Positions 43,503 to 54,869 of a stretch of DNA of 64,000 bases are shown here, piece by piece. The DNA is from Bombyx mori. Taxonomy: Eukaryota; Arthropoda; Insecta; Lepidoptera; Bombycidae. Below the pieces are notes generated by a model. It ran no database searches, had not been told where the DNA came from, and was given only the letters and a program-made list of their open reading frames with translations. Positions within the stretch are counted from its first letter, which is position 1, and every line of letters starts with the position of its first letter. The translations under genes and the position numbers were made by a program. The stretch covers positions 2,720,142-2,784,141 of the forward strand of contig NC_085111.1 of the NCBI RefSeq assembly GCF_030269925.1, given 5' to 3'.

Positions 43503-45662
43503 ATGAGTGAGAAAGATCAAAAGGAGCTAGTTAAAAAACGAGCTAGTCTAAAAGGCCGATTGACTACATTCAGAAAGTACATCGAGGAATTGAGCGGTAC
43601 GTTGAATCAGCAACAAGTTAATGAATTGCAATTAAGAATCGGTAAGATCGAATTATTATTTGAACAATATGACGTAGTACAAACTAAAATAGAATGCCTC
43701 GCTGACGATTTCAGCTCGCAAAGCACAGAGAGAGAAGATTTCGAATCGATTTATTACAAATCCCTTTCACAGGCTCAGGAGATTCTTTCTCGTAATTCTA
43801 AATTGTTACAAACCGATGCGCATAGTTTTGAGAGTTGTTCTCATGTGAGTAATCATAGCCTGGTTAAATTGCCTACCATTAGTCTACCCAAATTTAATGG
43901 TTCATATAACAACTGGCTGGAATTCCATGACACCTTCAGTAGTCTTATACATTCGAACGAGGCGATAGGAGAAATTAATAAATTCCACTACCTCAGGGCC
44001 TCGCTAGAAGGCTCTGCTGCTGTACTACTTCAGGAGATTCAGTTCTCTGCCAGCAACTATTCTGTGGCGTGGAAGCTGTTATGTGAGAGGTACGACAATA
44101 AGCGCCTATTAATTCAAACACATGTTAATAATTTATTTAATATAGACGCAATAAAGAATGAATCTTCGTTTAATTTAAGACGTTTCATAGATCAGCTGAA
44201 TAAAAGCCTGAGAGCTTTAGAGTCGCTGGGCGAACCGACTGATCATTGGGACACTCTTCTCATCCACATGATGAGTCGTAAAATCGAACAGAAGACGCTG
44301 CGTGAATGGGAAGAGTGCAAAGGTCGTCTTGATAAAGAAAAGCCCATTTCTTTGTCCATATTTCTCGATTTCATTCGTAACCGGGCCGATCTATTAGAAA
44401 CGATGGAATTTACTCTCCCTAACCTTCCTCACACACAAGTTCAGCCACCACAGTCGCCTAAAGGTCAGAAAATTCAAACATTAGTTTCTGTTTCCGGAAC
44501 GCAGCCGTCGTCGAGTGGCGGCGCTAGTATTTTTTCTGGTTCCGGCACAACATCGTGCCCCCACTGTAATGGTGAGCATTATCTTTATAAATGTGATAAA
44601 TTTCTGAGCCTTAATAATGAGCAGAGATGGGAATTAATTCCTCAGTTCAAGGTGTGTTACAACTGCTTTCGTAGTGGTCACTATTCGAATCGCTGCAAAA
44701 AAGGTGGTTGTACTTTATGTAAGCGTAGGCATAATACGCTGCTGCACACCTATTCTAATAATAAACAGAGAATTAATCAGCCCGCTCCTAAGCGTGACAC
44801 TACGGCAATCATCTCCGCCATCCAGCCTGAACCTCCTGGTAACCACGGCCTAACGTTAGCCACGTATTCTGCCGCCGCACCTTCAGAGATTAGTAAAGAT
44901 GGTATGTTTGCGACGGCTCTCGTTAAAGTTGTTGATAGTAATGGTCACGAGCACATTATACGTGCTCTTCTGGATTGTGCGAGTTCGTCTTGCATCATTA
45001 GTGAGAAAACGGGTCGCTTATTGAATGCCAAGTATATTAATATAGATAAACCTATTTTCGGCATCGATAAGACTAGAACTAACACTTCAAAAATGTGTTA
45101 TGTTTCTTTCAGTTCACGCACTGAAAATTATTCCAAATGTCTTCTTTGTTATGTATTGCCGTCCATAACTGACGACGTGCCTTGCCATTCATTTGATGTT
45201 TCGCATTTAAATATTCCCGCTAATATTATTTTAGCTGATCCCCAATTTTATAGGGCGTCAGAAATTGACATGATAATTGGATCTAATATCTTTTGGGATC
45301 TGCTCGGGACGCGAAAGATCAATCTGGGAGATAACATCTCTATCCTCTGGGAAACTCGACTTGGCTGGTTGGTGGTTTCAAGGGATCTAAGTGATGGTCA
45401 AGGATCTGCTCCCCTAATGTGCAACTTCACAAAACTTGCAGACATTTCTCAAGATCTTGATCTTGGCGTTGATGTAACTCAGAACTTGCTGTCGCGGTTC
45501 TGGCAGCCGAAGGAAGTCGGCCTTAAGTCATCATACTCCGAGGAGGAACGAAAATGTTTAGAACATTTCGTTAAAAATACGAAACGTCTAGCTGATGGTT
45601 GTTTTCGTGTGCGTGTACCCTTAAAACAATCTGCGGACTGCTTAAGTAACAGACAACTCTAG
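43503..45662 (+). CDS. BEL/Pao gag-protease polyprotein, truncated in RT
   Basis: 719 aa. A coiled, charged N-terminus (1-110) is followed by a DUF1759-type gag region (LPKFNGSYNNWLEFHD near 125, about 120-290). Two zinc-binding segments lie at about 350-415 (CPHCNGEHYLYKC, CYNCFRSGHYSNRC), and an aspartic protease at about 480-600 with the active-site region LLDCASSSCIIS. DLLGTRKINLG and the first RT residues (RFWQPKEVG, then DGCFRVRVPLK) follow. The frame then stops because the main RT core is deleted. Protease Asp is in the form LDCASS where LDTGA/LDSGS-type triads are usual in retroelements; BEL proteases are known to vary here. Confidence 0.85.
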   Translation: MSEKDQKELVKKRASLKGRLTTFRKYIEELSGTLNQQQVNELQLRIGKIELLFEQYDVVQTKIECLADDFSSQSTEREDFESIYYKSLSQAQEILSRNSKLLQTDAHSFESCSHVSNHSLVKLPTISLPKFNGSYNNWLEFHDTFSSLIHSNEAIGEINKFHYLRASLEGSAAVLLQEIQFSASNYSVAWKLLCERYDNKRLLIQTHVNNLFNIDAIKNESSFNLRRFIDQLNKSLRALESLGEPTDHWDTLLIHMMSRKIEQKTLREWEECKGRLDKEKPISLSIFLDFIRNRADLLETMEFTLPNLPHTQVQPPQSPKGQKIQTLVSVSGTQPSSSGGASIFSGSGTTSCPHCNGEHYLYKCDKFLSLNNEQRWELIPQFKVCYNCFRSGHYSNRCKKGGCTLCKRRHNTLLHTYSNNKQRINQPAPKRDTTAIISAIQPEPPGNHGLTLATYSAAAPSEISKDGMFATALVKVVDSNGHEHIIRALLDCASSSCIISEKTGRLLNAKYINIDKPIFGIDKTRTNTSKMCYVSFSSRTENYSKCLLCYVLPSITDDVPCHSFDVSHLNIPANIILADPQFYRASEIDMIIGSNIFWDLLGTRKINLGDNISILWETRLGWLVVSRDLSDGQGSAPLMCNFTKLADISQDLDLGVDVTQNLLSRFWQPKEVGLKSSYSEEERKCLEHFVKNTKRLADGCFRVRVPLKQSADCLSNRQL

Positions 45663-45689
45663 TTACCTTGCCGTAATGTCTTAAGCAGA

Positions 45690-46689
45690 TCGGCCTTAAA
45701 TGCAGTGACAAGAAGATCTCAGAGATCATCATTCACGACTTCTACGTGAATGATCTCCTCACGGGGTCTGACTCATTTCAGGAGGCGTTGGACATTAAGG
45801 AAAAGTTGCCGCCGCAGAGCTCGCCTCCGCCAGGATGCCTCTGCGCAAGTGGAAGTCCAACGATCCTCTACTCTGTCTTACTAGTGATCCGTGCGACGAT
45901 AGTTCGTCCCTCAGTTTAAATATCGGATCCCTTGAGTCGTGTAAGACATTAGGCCTCAATTGGCAGACAGCCACAGATGAGTTTTCTTTCTCTGTCGATT
46001 CGTGTGAAGCCTCGCCTTCTACGAAACGCTCTATGCTTTCTGTCACTGCACGCATTTTTGATCCCATGGGGTTAGTTTCTCCCTGCATCGTTCCTATTAA
46101 AATACTATTGAAGCGGCTATGGGTTCATAAGTTATCATGGGACGAACAGCTCCCATTTGAAATAGCCAAAATTTGGACTAATATAATTAAAAGCCTTCCG
46201 CTTTTAAATAATTTGCGCATCCCTCGCCTTATTGTTTGCGAAGCTTATACTTATGTGGATCTCCACATTTTTACAGATGCGTCGCAAAGCGCCTATCGTG
46301 TTTGCCTTTACGCGCGAAGCGCGAACGTGTATAGACGAATCAAGGTCTCGTTACTTATGGCCAAGAGTAAAGTGGTTCCATTAAAGCCAACTACGATCCC
46401 TCGGTTGGAGCTCTGTGGGGCTCTGGTAGGAGTGCGCCTCTACGAGAAGGCTATTGATTCGCTCCGGGTTCAGGTCAGGCATACTACTTTTTGGACTGAC
46501 TCGACGATTGTGTTAGGCTGGCTTAAAATGTTGCCTAGTAAATTACAGCCTTTCGTTCGCAATCGTACGGTGGAGATCATGGAGAGTCCAGACTCCCTGA
46601 AGTTCGTCCTGAAGTCTCATTGCACCTTTCAGTTCCACGTGATGATTCATTTATTGATTTCAGCCGATTCTCAAACCTATCTCGACTAA
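45690..46689 (+). pseudogene. BEL/Pao pol remnant: RT palm tail and RNase H
   Basis: Near 45745 the sequence reads FYVNDLLTG, matching the family YVDDLLTG with the second position changed. A frame change follows. From 45835 the reading continues with a connection domain (RIFDPMGLVSPC) and an RNase H part (LHIFTDASQSAYRV, WTDSTIVLGWL). It stops at 46689. Without the fingers and most of the palm this RT cannot work. Confidence 0.8.
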
Positions 46690-46784
46690 AACGTGCTGTA
46701 CCTTATGCATTGAGATTCATAAATGTATGCAGAAAGCTATATCCATAAATCAGTCATTTAAGCTCTAAAGAGTTACAGAACACT

Positions 46785-47869
46785 TTGAACTTGATTATTA
46801 GGAAAGCTCAGTCTGAGTTGTTTGTCGAATACAAGCTCCTAACTCAGGGACATTCGTTATCTCCTAAAAGTCCCCTCAACAAGTTCAATGTCTTTCTTGA
46901 TGACGCTCAAATTATGCGTGTTGGTGGCAGGTTTGGAAACGCGTCGGAGTTTTTGTATGAGAAGAAATATCCTATAATACTACAGTCCACTCACATTCTC
47001 ACAAAACTCGTATTCAAGGCTGAACATATTAAGCTTATGCACGCTGGACCCCAACTATTATTAGCTTCTATAAGAGAAGTCTACTGGTCTATTGGCGGTC
47101 GCAATTTGGCCAAAACCACTTACCATAATTGTATAAGATGTACTCGCATGCGAGCATAAACAGTTTCTCCTCTTAAGGGAAATTTACCTGTGCACCGCCT
47201 CGCTCCTGGTCGCCCGTTCGAGTGTGTAGGCATCGACTATGCTGGACCCATCTCGTCCGTTAACCGCCTTGGTCAAGGTTGTAGAATCGTTAAGGTCTCC
47301 ATCGCGATTTTTGTATGTTTCAAAACAAAGGCGATCCATATAGAATTAGTAGGTGATTTAACCAGCAATAGTTTTCTCTCTGCGCTACGCCGGTTTGTAT
47401 CACGGAGAGTTAAGCCTACTCATATTTATTCGGACAATGGTACGTCATTCGTCGGTGCGTATAAATCAGTACATTCTTAAAATCTAATTGCAATTCTTTG
47501 CCTGATGCTTTGATCGAAGAAGGTATTAACTTCCACCTGTGTCTACCTTACTCTCCTCATTTTGGGGGTCTTTGGGATGCGGGGGTTAAATCTATTAAAT
47601 TCCATATGCACAGAGTATTGGGAAATTGTAATTTAACTTATGATGAATTGATCACTGTCCTAACGCAAATCGAAGCAATATTGAATTCTCGGCCGCTGAC
47701 TCCACTATCAAGCGATCCCGATGACATGATACCGCTTACTCCTGGGCATTTTCTCATTGGCCAACCCCTTACTGCAATGCCTGCTGCTGAGTACAAGGAC
47801 TGCCGGCTAAGCCATCTCACCAGGTTCCAGCGGTTAGAGCTTATGCGACAACATTTTTGGGCCAGATAG
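46785..47869 (+). pseudogene. BEL/Pao integrase region, broken by stops
   Basis: Three open segments (46785-47159, 47190-47480, 47498-47869) carry the HHCC zinc finger (HIKLMHAGP, then CIRCTRM), the first catalytic Asp (GIDYAGP), the second (YSDNGTSF) and the Glu-region (GGLWDAGVKS). Stops after CTRMRA and after YKSVHS interrupt the frame. Confidence 0.82.
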
Positions 47870-48112
47870 TCAAAGGAATACATTAGTGAGCTGCAGCAAA
47901 GAACAAAATGGCGCACTAATCAGTCATTGCTGAAGCTTCACAGCCTGATTGTGGTGAAGGAAGACAATCTCCCGCCACTTAAATGGAGACTGGGCCGCAT
48001 AGTAGCTGTCTATCCAGGGTCCGACGGAGTTAACCGGGTCGCAGACATTCGTACCTCAAGCGGAGTCATCAAGAGGTCTTTTAATAAGATTTGTCCCCTG
48101 ATTGCGGATTAG
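47870..48112 (+). pseudogene. BEL/Pao pol C-terminal domain (DUF5641-like)
   Basis: Reads VVKEDNLPPLKWRLGRIV then KICPLIAD before the stop, the standard C-terminus of BEL/Pao pol, ending 38 bp before the 3' LTR. A stop at 47867-47869 separates it from the integrase segment. Confidence 0.75.
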
Positions 48113-48150
48113 TTTTGGGTTGAAAGGAAACCTTTCAACATCCGGGGGCA

Positions 48151-48342
48151 TGTTTGGAACTGCAGCAAAAAGTTTAGTTGCAAAGCTGTCATTTATATTT
48201 TTATAATTTTTAAATTTTGTGTCTAATGTCAGTAGGAATAAACTGTCAGCCATGAAAGTTGCATCATAATTTTATTTTATTTTATTGTAAAAATCTTCCT
48301 CCTCACAAATATAAATATCTAAATAAGAAACCGTCCGCTACA
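48151..48342 (+). repeat. 3' LTR of the BEL/Pao element
   Basis: Identical to the 5' LTR except for one T-to-G difference about 72 bases in. Preceded by CATCCGGGGGCA, a weak purine tract. Confidence 0.93.
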
Positions 48343-49774
48343 AGCTCTGTAATTACCCTCTACAGTGTTTACTGAGATCATGTCCTTTTTCAAACAAAGT
48401 TTAAAAACAGATTCCTAAGCAGTAGGCAGCGGCTTTGTTGCGCCCTTGCTTAAATTCATATTGTCCATGAGCAAAGGTGAACATTTAACATCCTCTAGGT
48501 AATCACGTAATAAAGCCATTAAATGAATATAATTTTATGTAATAAAAAATAATAATTACACATTGTGTTTAAAATTGGAATAATATGAATACTTATGGTC
48601 AACAGCGTACAAACTTGTCCTTTCATATCCGTCATGATGTAATTCACTGAATCGTTTTTTAGTCTTATCATTCTCTGACTAGCAAAAATAGCAATACATA
48701 CGTTTGAGATATTTCAGTGAATTTATTTGTAATCACAAAATTTTTTGTAATTGAATCAAATTTTTTTGTAATCACAAATAAATAAAAATTCTGTTTGAAT
48801 TTATCAAGAAGCAATAATAACATAGATTACAAATAATTTTATCAGATTTCGGGATTTCGTGGAATTGAAATTGAATTGAGAAATGAAATACCTCCAACTT
48901 CTAATCCTAAATCATTTATTGGATGTACTTAGTGAATGTCAAAAAAAATTGAATCAGTAAGAGATCAGAAGTAAATAACATTTAAGTACATGTTTTTAAT
49001 AAAAATCCAAACAAACACCCAGTGATAATATACCATAGATAATACACATAAATTTGTTATAAATAAGCAATTCAAGCATTCAACAAAAATGTTTACGGGC
49101 GTCGGCCACTAGATGGCTTCATTTCTCATGTAGGTGGCATGTTACATATTACCTATCCTATATTTTATTTATAATGAAGGATTTTGTAAATTTTCAGAAA
49201 CCACAAATTAATAAAAATTAATCAATTTGTCTATAACAAATAAAGAATTGTATGATTTATTATTATTTTTATTTTCTGTGTTTAGTTATACAATAATTAA
49301 ATACCTCAACTCCAACAACATAAAAGTTTAGGGGCATCCGCTACAAGATGTCGCTAGTTTCCATACAGAAAAAAATATTTGTCTTAAAGTATTGCAATTT
49401 CAGGGCACTGAATATACACTAGTGTGAGAGCAGTAGTTATTTCCGTAGTATTGAATATATTATATATTTTAATGTTTGTACTTTCAATACAATGTTTTGA
49501 AAACAATCCAAACCTACGTCGTTAGGAAAATTCAATCTTGATAAAAACTAATATTTTTTCTAAAATGTTTTTCATTGACAAAATAATAAATGCAATTTTT
49601 TTATTTTAACCTACTTCGACCAATGTCATATAAAAATACCTTTAAACCTTTCTCATTTTGCGACAATCTCTGTTAAATATTCTTGTGATACTAAAATGGA
49701 GTGAAGATCAATTACCGAATTGTTGTGATAGCATTATTTATTTATATTTATTACACTTCATGTAAAATTTACAT

Positions 49775-49965
49775 TGGCGGACTTAATGCCTAAGGCATTC
49801 TCTACCAGTCAACCATAGGTAGTGCAGAATAAATAGTGGTAGGTGCAATGAAATTTATATTAAGTTACAAATACATACACAAAAAAGAGTATATATACAC
49901 AATCACATATACAGATACATACATACACAAGTACATACAGTACACAAAGTAAATAAAATTTATCA
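49775..49965. repeat. Second copy of the GGCGGACTTAATGCC repeat
   Basis: GGCGGACTTAATGCCTAAGG, CTCTACCAGTCAACC, GTGGTAGGTGCA, then an ACATACACA-rich tract as at 6163. Confidence 0.6.
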
Positions 49966-50310
49966 AATGCAATTTTTTAAAAGTCTTATTCTGTTAATTA
50001 TTAGGTACATATAATGTAAGTTCCTCGGTTGTCACCGGAAAAAATCTTTTGGTTCCCGTAGTAATCGTACTAAAAACAATGTAGCAAAAAAAAATCCGTT
50101 AAAATCGTGTCCGAAAGAAAAATATTTTATCTAGGTAAATCTATTTAATCTTATTATAACACTTGACAATTTTCTATGTAACCAATACTTTGGTTTACAT
50201 GATCTACGGACCACGGTATCCGAGATTAAGCTGCAACTGTTTAAATTATTTTATTGGGGATCCAAAACTGAATTAGGATACAGGATATGTTGTCAAACTC
50301 TTATATTTAA

Positions 50311-50560
50311 CTAGCTGTACCCGTTCGCTTCGCTGGACATTTAAAATTAACATTATTATTTCTCACCCCCACAAAGATTCTCATAATTAACGCCCCCGCA
50401 ACTGGTGTAGGGAGTCCAACACTCGTATAAATATTAGCCTATCCGTTAAGTACATGCATTTTCTACATGGATACCAGGTTTCAAGTCAATCGGATTCACG
50501 GTTCAGTAGTTTAACGGAACATCCGTCAAATCACTGTAGATTTATATATTAGTATAGATT
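50311..50560. repeat. Dispersed repeat family R3, copy 2
   Basis: CTAGCTGTACCCGTTCGCTT to TTTATATATTAGTATAGAT; nearly collinear with copy 1. Confidence 0.8.
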
Positions 50561-50574
50561 TCAATAAAAAAAAA

Positions 50575-50756
50575 CCCTACTTATTCGTCGGTAGCCTAAG
50601 GGGCTATTCCATTTACGCGGCGGTAGATGACCTCACGGGACTCAGCCTGAGATAAATTGCTCAAACTAGCCCTAGCAAAGGCCGTGCTTCGCAGAATTTA
50701 CCACCGGATCGAAATCGCCACCCACTGAGAAGACCCGGCGAGAAACTCAGTGAGTT
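50575..50756 (-). mobile_element. LINE 3' end, divergent Jockey-type subfamily
   Basis: TCGGTAGCCTAAGGGGCTAT and CCGGCGAGAAACTCAGTGA; same subfamily as 3262-3455. Confidence 0.65.
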
Positions 50757-52273
50757 TTTATTTTACTCATAAAAATAAGTCAATAAAAAAAAACCATAGA
50801 AAGATTGTAAAAATTTATTCAAATAACATTGAAGTTTCATTATTATTGTTTTATTATTATTATTCCTAAATTCCAGAGGTATTATTAAACTATAAACTAT
50901 AACGTAGACTAGTAAAATTGTGTTCACTATTAAAAAAGACGTAATTTACATTACATTTGATTATAAAATCTAAAACTTACTTCATTTCAAACACACATAA
51001 TAAAAACAACAATATTCTAAGCTACCATATTGTGAAGTGAAACAATCATTTAAAAATTAAATATATATATAAAGATACTTTTAAACAACAACATAGCATA
51101 AATGTTATATATACTGTTCAAATAATTATTTAACTAAAATGTATACACGAATACAACAAATAATCATTAATTATTATTAAACACGCTGAAATTGTTCTAA
51201 TTTATACCTGTATAAAATGTATTTTTTATATTAAAGACAACGGGACAATTTAAGATAATGTTACAACAAAAATAAAGACAATAAACATCCTCAATACTTA
51301 ATATCATTATCTTATATAAATCCATAGATCATTATTAAACAATATTGCAATGTTGATAATTAAAAAGAGCACAGATAAATTATAAAATCATCAATATTGG
51401 TTATTCTAATTCTAATAAAACATGGCGATTATAAACATGATCGCTCCCGAGACGTTTACGCTAAGATATATTTTTTTTAAACAAAATAATTGCACTCCAA
51501 TATAATGCACTGTTTACGAAATTAAGGAACGTATATATACTTTTTAATATTGCGGTCATAACTATGTATAAAACATGTAAACATATAAATTCAACATACT
51601 ATGTTACTTCAAAGTGTATAACTGGCCTTATTTGTTTAAATATTGAGTAAACCATTTCAAAAAAAAAACATATCCAAATTCAAATCGACATTATTTTTAA
51701 CATAATATAATTTCCATGTCTATGTATAAAACATGTTTTTTTATTTTATTTTTTTTAAAACCTCATAGTCCGTCACAGACATAAAGTGCCAAATAAGTCG
51801 CTAAATATTTTTTGGGTCAAGCTGCGTAAATTGTACAATTTAGCATATTATTTTTAAATATAATTCATGTATACATAATTGTGTATAACACTTTATACTA
51901 TACGAATATTCTGACGCCATTTTATATAAATGGCGATTACAAAATAATAAAAATCTAACATACAATTGAAATAATATATTTATAATAATATTTTCTTGCA
52001 TATTTTATTTACCTACATATTTAAAGTAAAACCACACACACACAAATAACATAACATCACAGATATCGTGTTTATGTGTGATGCTTCGAATATTATGACT
52101 CGTTTACATTATTTTAAAGAAAACTTTTTTTATTATCATTGTGTTATTATACTGTGTGAAATGTGAAAATGCGGTTCGACAATAAAAGCTGATGCATATT
52201 TCTTACTGTGACACAAAAAACGACGTAAAAATGAAATAAAAGGAATTTTGTTTCACTCTATTTCAAAAACAGG

Positions 52274-53486
52274 TATAGTAACCGGCAAACATCGTGAGCA
52301 AATGACCTTGACTGCGCAGAACCGAATTTTAGATCACTTTGGTGGTGAGGGTGAGGCGCGACGGCAGGGGAAATCGTATCGAGCGCGTTATTGGTAGATC
52401 AGTCGAACCTTGCGTCCCGCAACGCGCCCTCGTTCCGCTTGCTCCCAAAAGTACGCTTGCGTACAGTGAAAAGTCTATCGTTATTAATCGTTAATAAATT
52501 TTGTTATAATTGCTTGTTGACTTTGTTGCCATTGCTATTTGTTGAGTGTTTGTTGATTTTTTATAAAAAATACACTATGCCGCGACAAACTGGTGTAGTA
52601 TTCAAAAGAAAGGGTAGAAAAATTGTGTACGACGTATATTGCTTCATTATAAAACAGGGGAAGAATGATATTATGGAAAAAGTAAAACAGACTTCGGAAG
52701 CAACAAAAACATCAGTGAGTACTGTTAGGTGCATTATTAACGAAGCTAAAGGCTCTGGCTTGCTCCTCGTGAAAAGATCAGGGAAGAAGAAAGTTACCGG
52801 AATGGATAGTTTCGTTCAATCTGTAATAAAAAGATGTAATCATAATAACTACATAACAAGCAGCGAAACTCCGTACCGTAGAAAGACTTCGAAAATTTTA
52901 AAGAAGATATACATTTTAATGGCTCGGAATGAAGTTTACGACGAATTATGAAAGAGCTAGGCTTCAGATGAAAAAAAAACAGAAAATAATCGGAAGCTGA
53001 TAATTGAAAAAAGTAATATCGATTACTACGAATCGAATATCTTCAAAAAATAATAAATTATAGACAAAAAAGAAGATCGAACCGACCGAGTCGTAAACTA
53101 CACCGATGAGCCCTATGTCGACTTATCACGATGATGGCGACTCGGGTGATGAAAACAGTGATGATGATAATGGTCAAGATTATGATAACGAAAAAAAAAA
53201 TTACAAATACCAGCTTCGCTTCTACTGAACGAAGACCTGGCAACAGCTCTAGTTTTGACTTAATAGAAGGAATATCTATTTTACCCCAAGATTAAACTTA
53301 TTACAATTATTAACCTATATTTTTTGTTGATGTTCTAATAAATATAAAAATAAATACATATGTTGATTTTAATAATTTAATTGCATTATGACGCAGAGTA
53401 AATAATGTTTTTGCACGTGAGTGTACCATGCGCAAACTTACCCCCACTACGTCAACAAATGCTCAAGAAGTTTGCCGGCTATTATA
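52274..53486 (+). mobile_element. Internally deleted IS630/Tc1-like DNA transposon
   Basis: Imperfect 27-bp terminal inverted repeats, left starting TATAGTAACCGGCAAAC and right (reverse complement) TATAATAGCCGGCAAAC, differ at about five positions and end in TATA, consistent with TA target duplication. Between them is the N-terminal part of a transposase and an acidic C-terminal end, with the catalytic core missing. Confidence 0.8.
52577..53270 (+). pseudogene. IS630-like transposase fragment
   Basis: The likely start is the ATG at 52577 (MPRQTGVVFKRKG), preferred over an upstream in-frame ATG at 52391 that lies just inside the TIR. A helix-turn-helix region (TSEATKTSVSTVRCIINEAK) and MDSFVQSVIKRCNH follow, open to a stop at 52951. 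Beyond it, broken reading shows GFR-KK, NRKLIIEKSNI and YTDEPY, matching the order of this transposase class, then jumps to an acidic C-terminus (DDSGDENSDDDN). The DDE core is deleted. I infer the family from motif order, not from an alignment. Confidence 0.65.
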
Positions 53487-53597
53487 TGTGTGAAATATTT
53501 TACAATTGACAAGTTTTTACAGTGACATTAGTGATAAATTGTTTAAATAGATAATAACGAATAATTAAAACTTAGAATGTTTTTTATTTATATTGAT

Positions 53598-53838
53598 TTC
53601 TTTTATTGCTTAAATGGATGGAAGAGCTCACGGCCCACTTAGTGTTGAGTGGTTACTGTGGTCTATAGACATCAACAACATGAATGCCACCACCCAACTT
53701 GAGACATGAATTCTAAATCTCAATTTTTACATTACAACGTCTACCTCACCTCTCTAACTGCAACGCATTACTGCTTCACGGCAGAAAATAGGGGGGTTGT
53801 ACCTACCCGCGCAGACTCACAAGACGTCCTACCATCAT
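53598..53838 (-). mobile_element. Bm1 SINE, diverged
   Basis: TTTTATTGCTTAAATGGATG through CACAAGACGTCCTACCATCA. Confidence 0.85.
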
Positions 53839-54623
53839 TCAAATTCAATTACTAATACTAAAACTTAACAAAAATGTAAACGAGGCATGTTTAAAATAAT
53901 GTTTTCTAATTTTATCGATAAACTCAATATAAAAGCTCTAAATAAGCTAACTAAAACTTTTACACATGGCCCAGCCTTGTATTCGTTTCACTTAAAATGA
54001 TCAACTAAATAAAACGACAGTGGTATTATAATAACATTAAAATTAAAAATAAAAACCCTAAATAAAAAAGCTAAAACGTAACATTAAAATGTGATTATAG
54101 TGTTTTTACTTAAATATATATTATTTGTAACATTATAATATTATTTACATTGAATAATAGTAATTATTATTTCGTATAATAAATTTGTAAAAAAAAAAAA
54201 TTACTAATAACTAACAATAAACGTCTAATCACTAGCCATGTAATTCGCAATAATAGAAGTAGAATAGAGTAGTTGTTACACTGAAAAGAAATTACGAACA
54301 TCTCTATGGCTGATATCGATGTGTCAACATTTTTATCATTTAACGAACATTAATAGTTTTTTTATAGAGACATCTGAACTGTTTCACTATAGGCCCAGAT
54401 AAAAAGCAATTAAGGAAATCATCTAGTTTTAGGTGTGGTTACGACCAGGATCAACTACTATCTATTTATCACGGGTAATTATTTTAGACGCAGATGAACA
54501 AATGCCATCACCGTTTAAGTCATTTACTATATAAGTATCATTTTGAACCATTGCGTTTGACCTTATAAGAAGTTCTTTTATAAATTTCATAAACATTGTT
54601 ATGTATTCAACAAAACTGATATT

Positions 54624-54866
54624 TTTTTTTATTGCTTAGATGGGTGGACGAGCTCACAGACCACCTGGTGTTAAGTGGTTACTGGAGCCCATGACATCCC
54701 ACAACGTAAAAGCGCCACCCACCTTGAGATATAAGTTCTAAGGTCTCAAGTAAGTTACAACGGCTGCCCTACCCTTCAAACCGAAACGCATTACTGCTTC
54801 ACGGCAGGAATAGGCAGGGCGGTGGTACCCACCCGCACGGACTCACAAAAGGTCCTACCACCAGTA
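54624..54866 (-). mobile_element. Bm1 SINE, 5'-truncated
   Basis: TTATTGCTTAGATGGGTGGA through GGTCCTACCACCAGTAAA. Confidence 0.9.
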
Positions 54867-54869
54867 AAA

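Larger units (their letters stand above)
42959..48342 (+). mobile_element. BEL/Pao-type LTR retrotransposon with RT deletion
   Basis: 5.4 kb, LTR to LTR, with 5-bp target duplications AGCTC (42954-42958 and 48343-48347). The LTRs (42959-43150 and 48151-48342, 192 bp, TG...CA) differ at a single base. Internal coding order is gag with DUF1759-like region, CCHC knuckles, aspartic protease, RT remnant, RNase H, integrase and DUF5641-like C-terminus, the BEL/Pao order. Most of the RT is missing between the N-terminal fragment and a FYVNDLLTG motif, and several stops break pol. No envelope gene is seen. Confidence 0.92.
48348..52273. other. AT-rich intergenic stretch
   Basis: Besides the GGCGGACTTAATGCC repeat, the R3 copy and one LINE tail, 48348-49770 and 50760-52270 are very AT-rich with no supported gene. 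Confidence 0.5.

Noticed and set aside
52391..52576. Hydrophobic N-terminal extension of the IS630-like frame as a signal peptide
   Set aside because: It lies in the transposon 5' region, and the conserved-looking start is MPRQTG at 52577.
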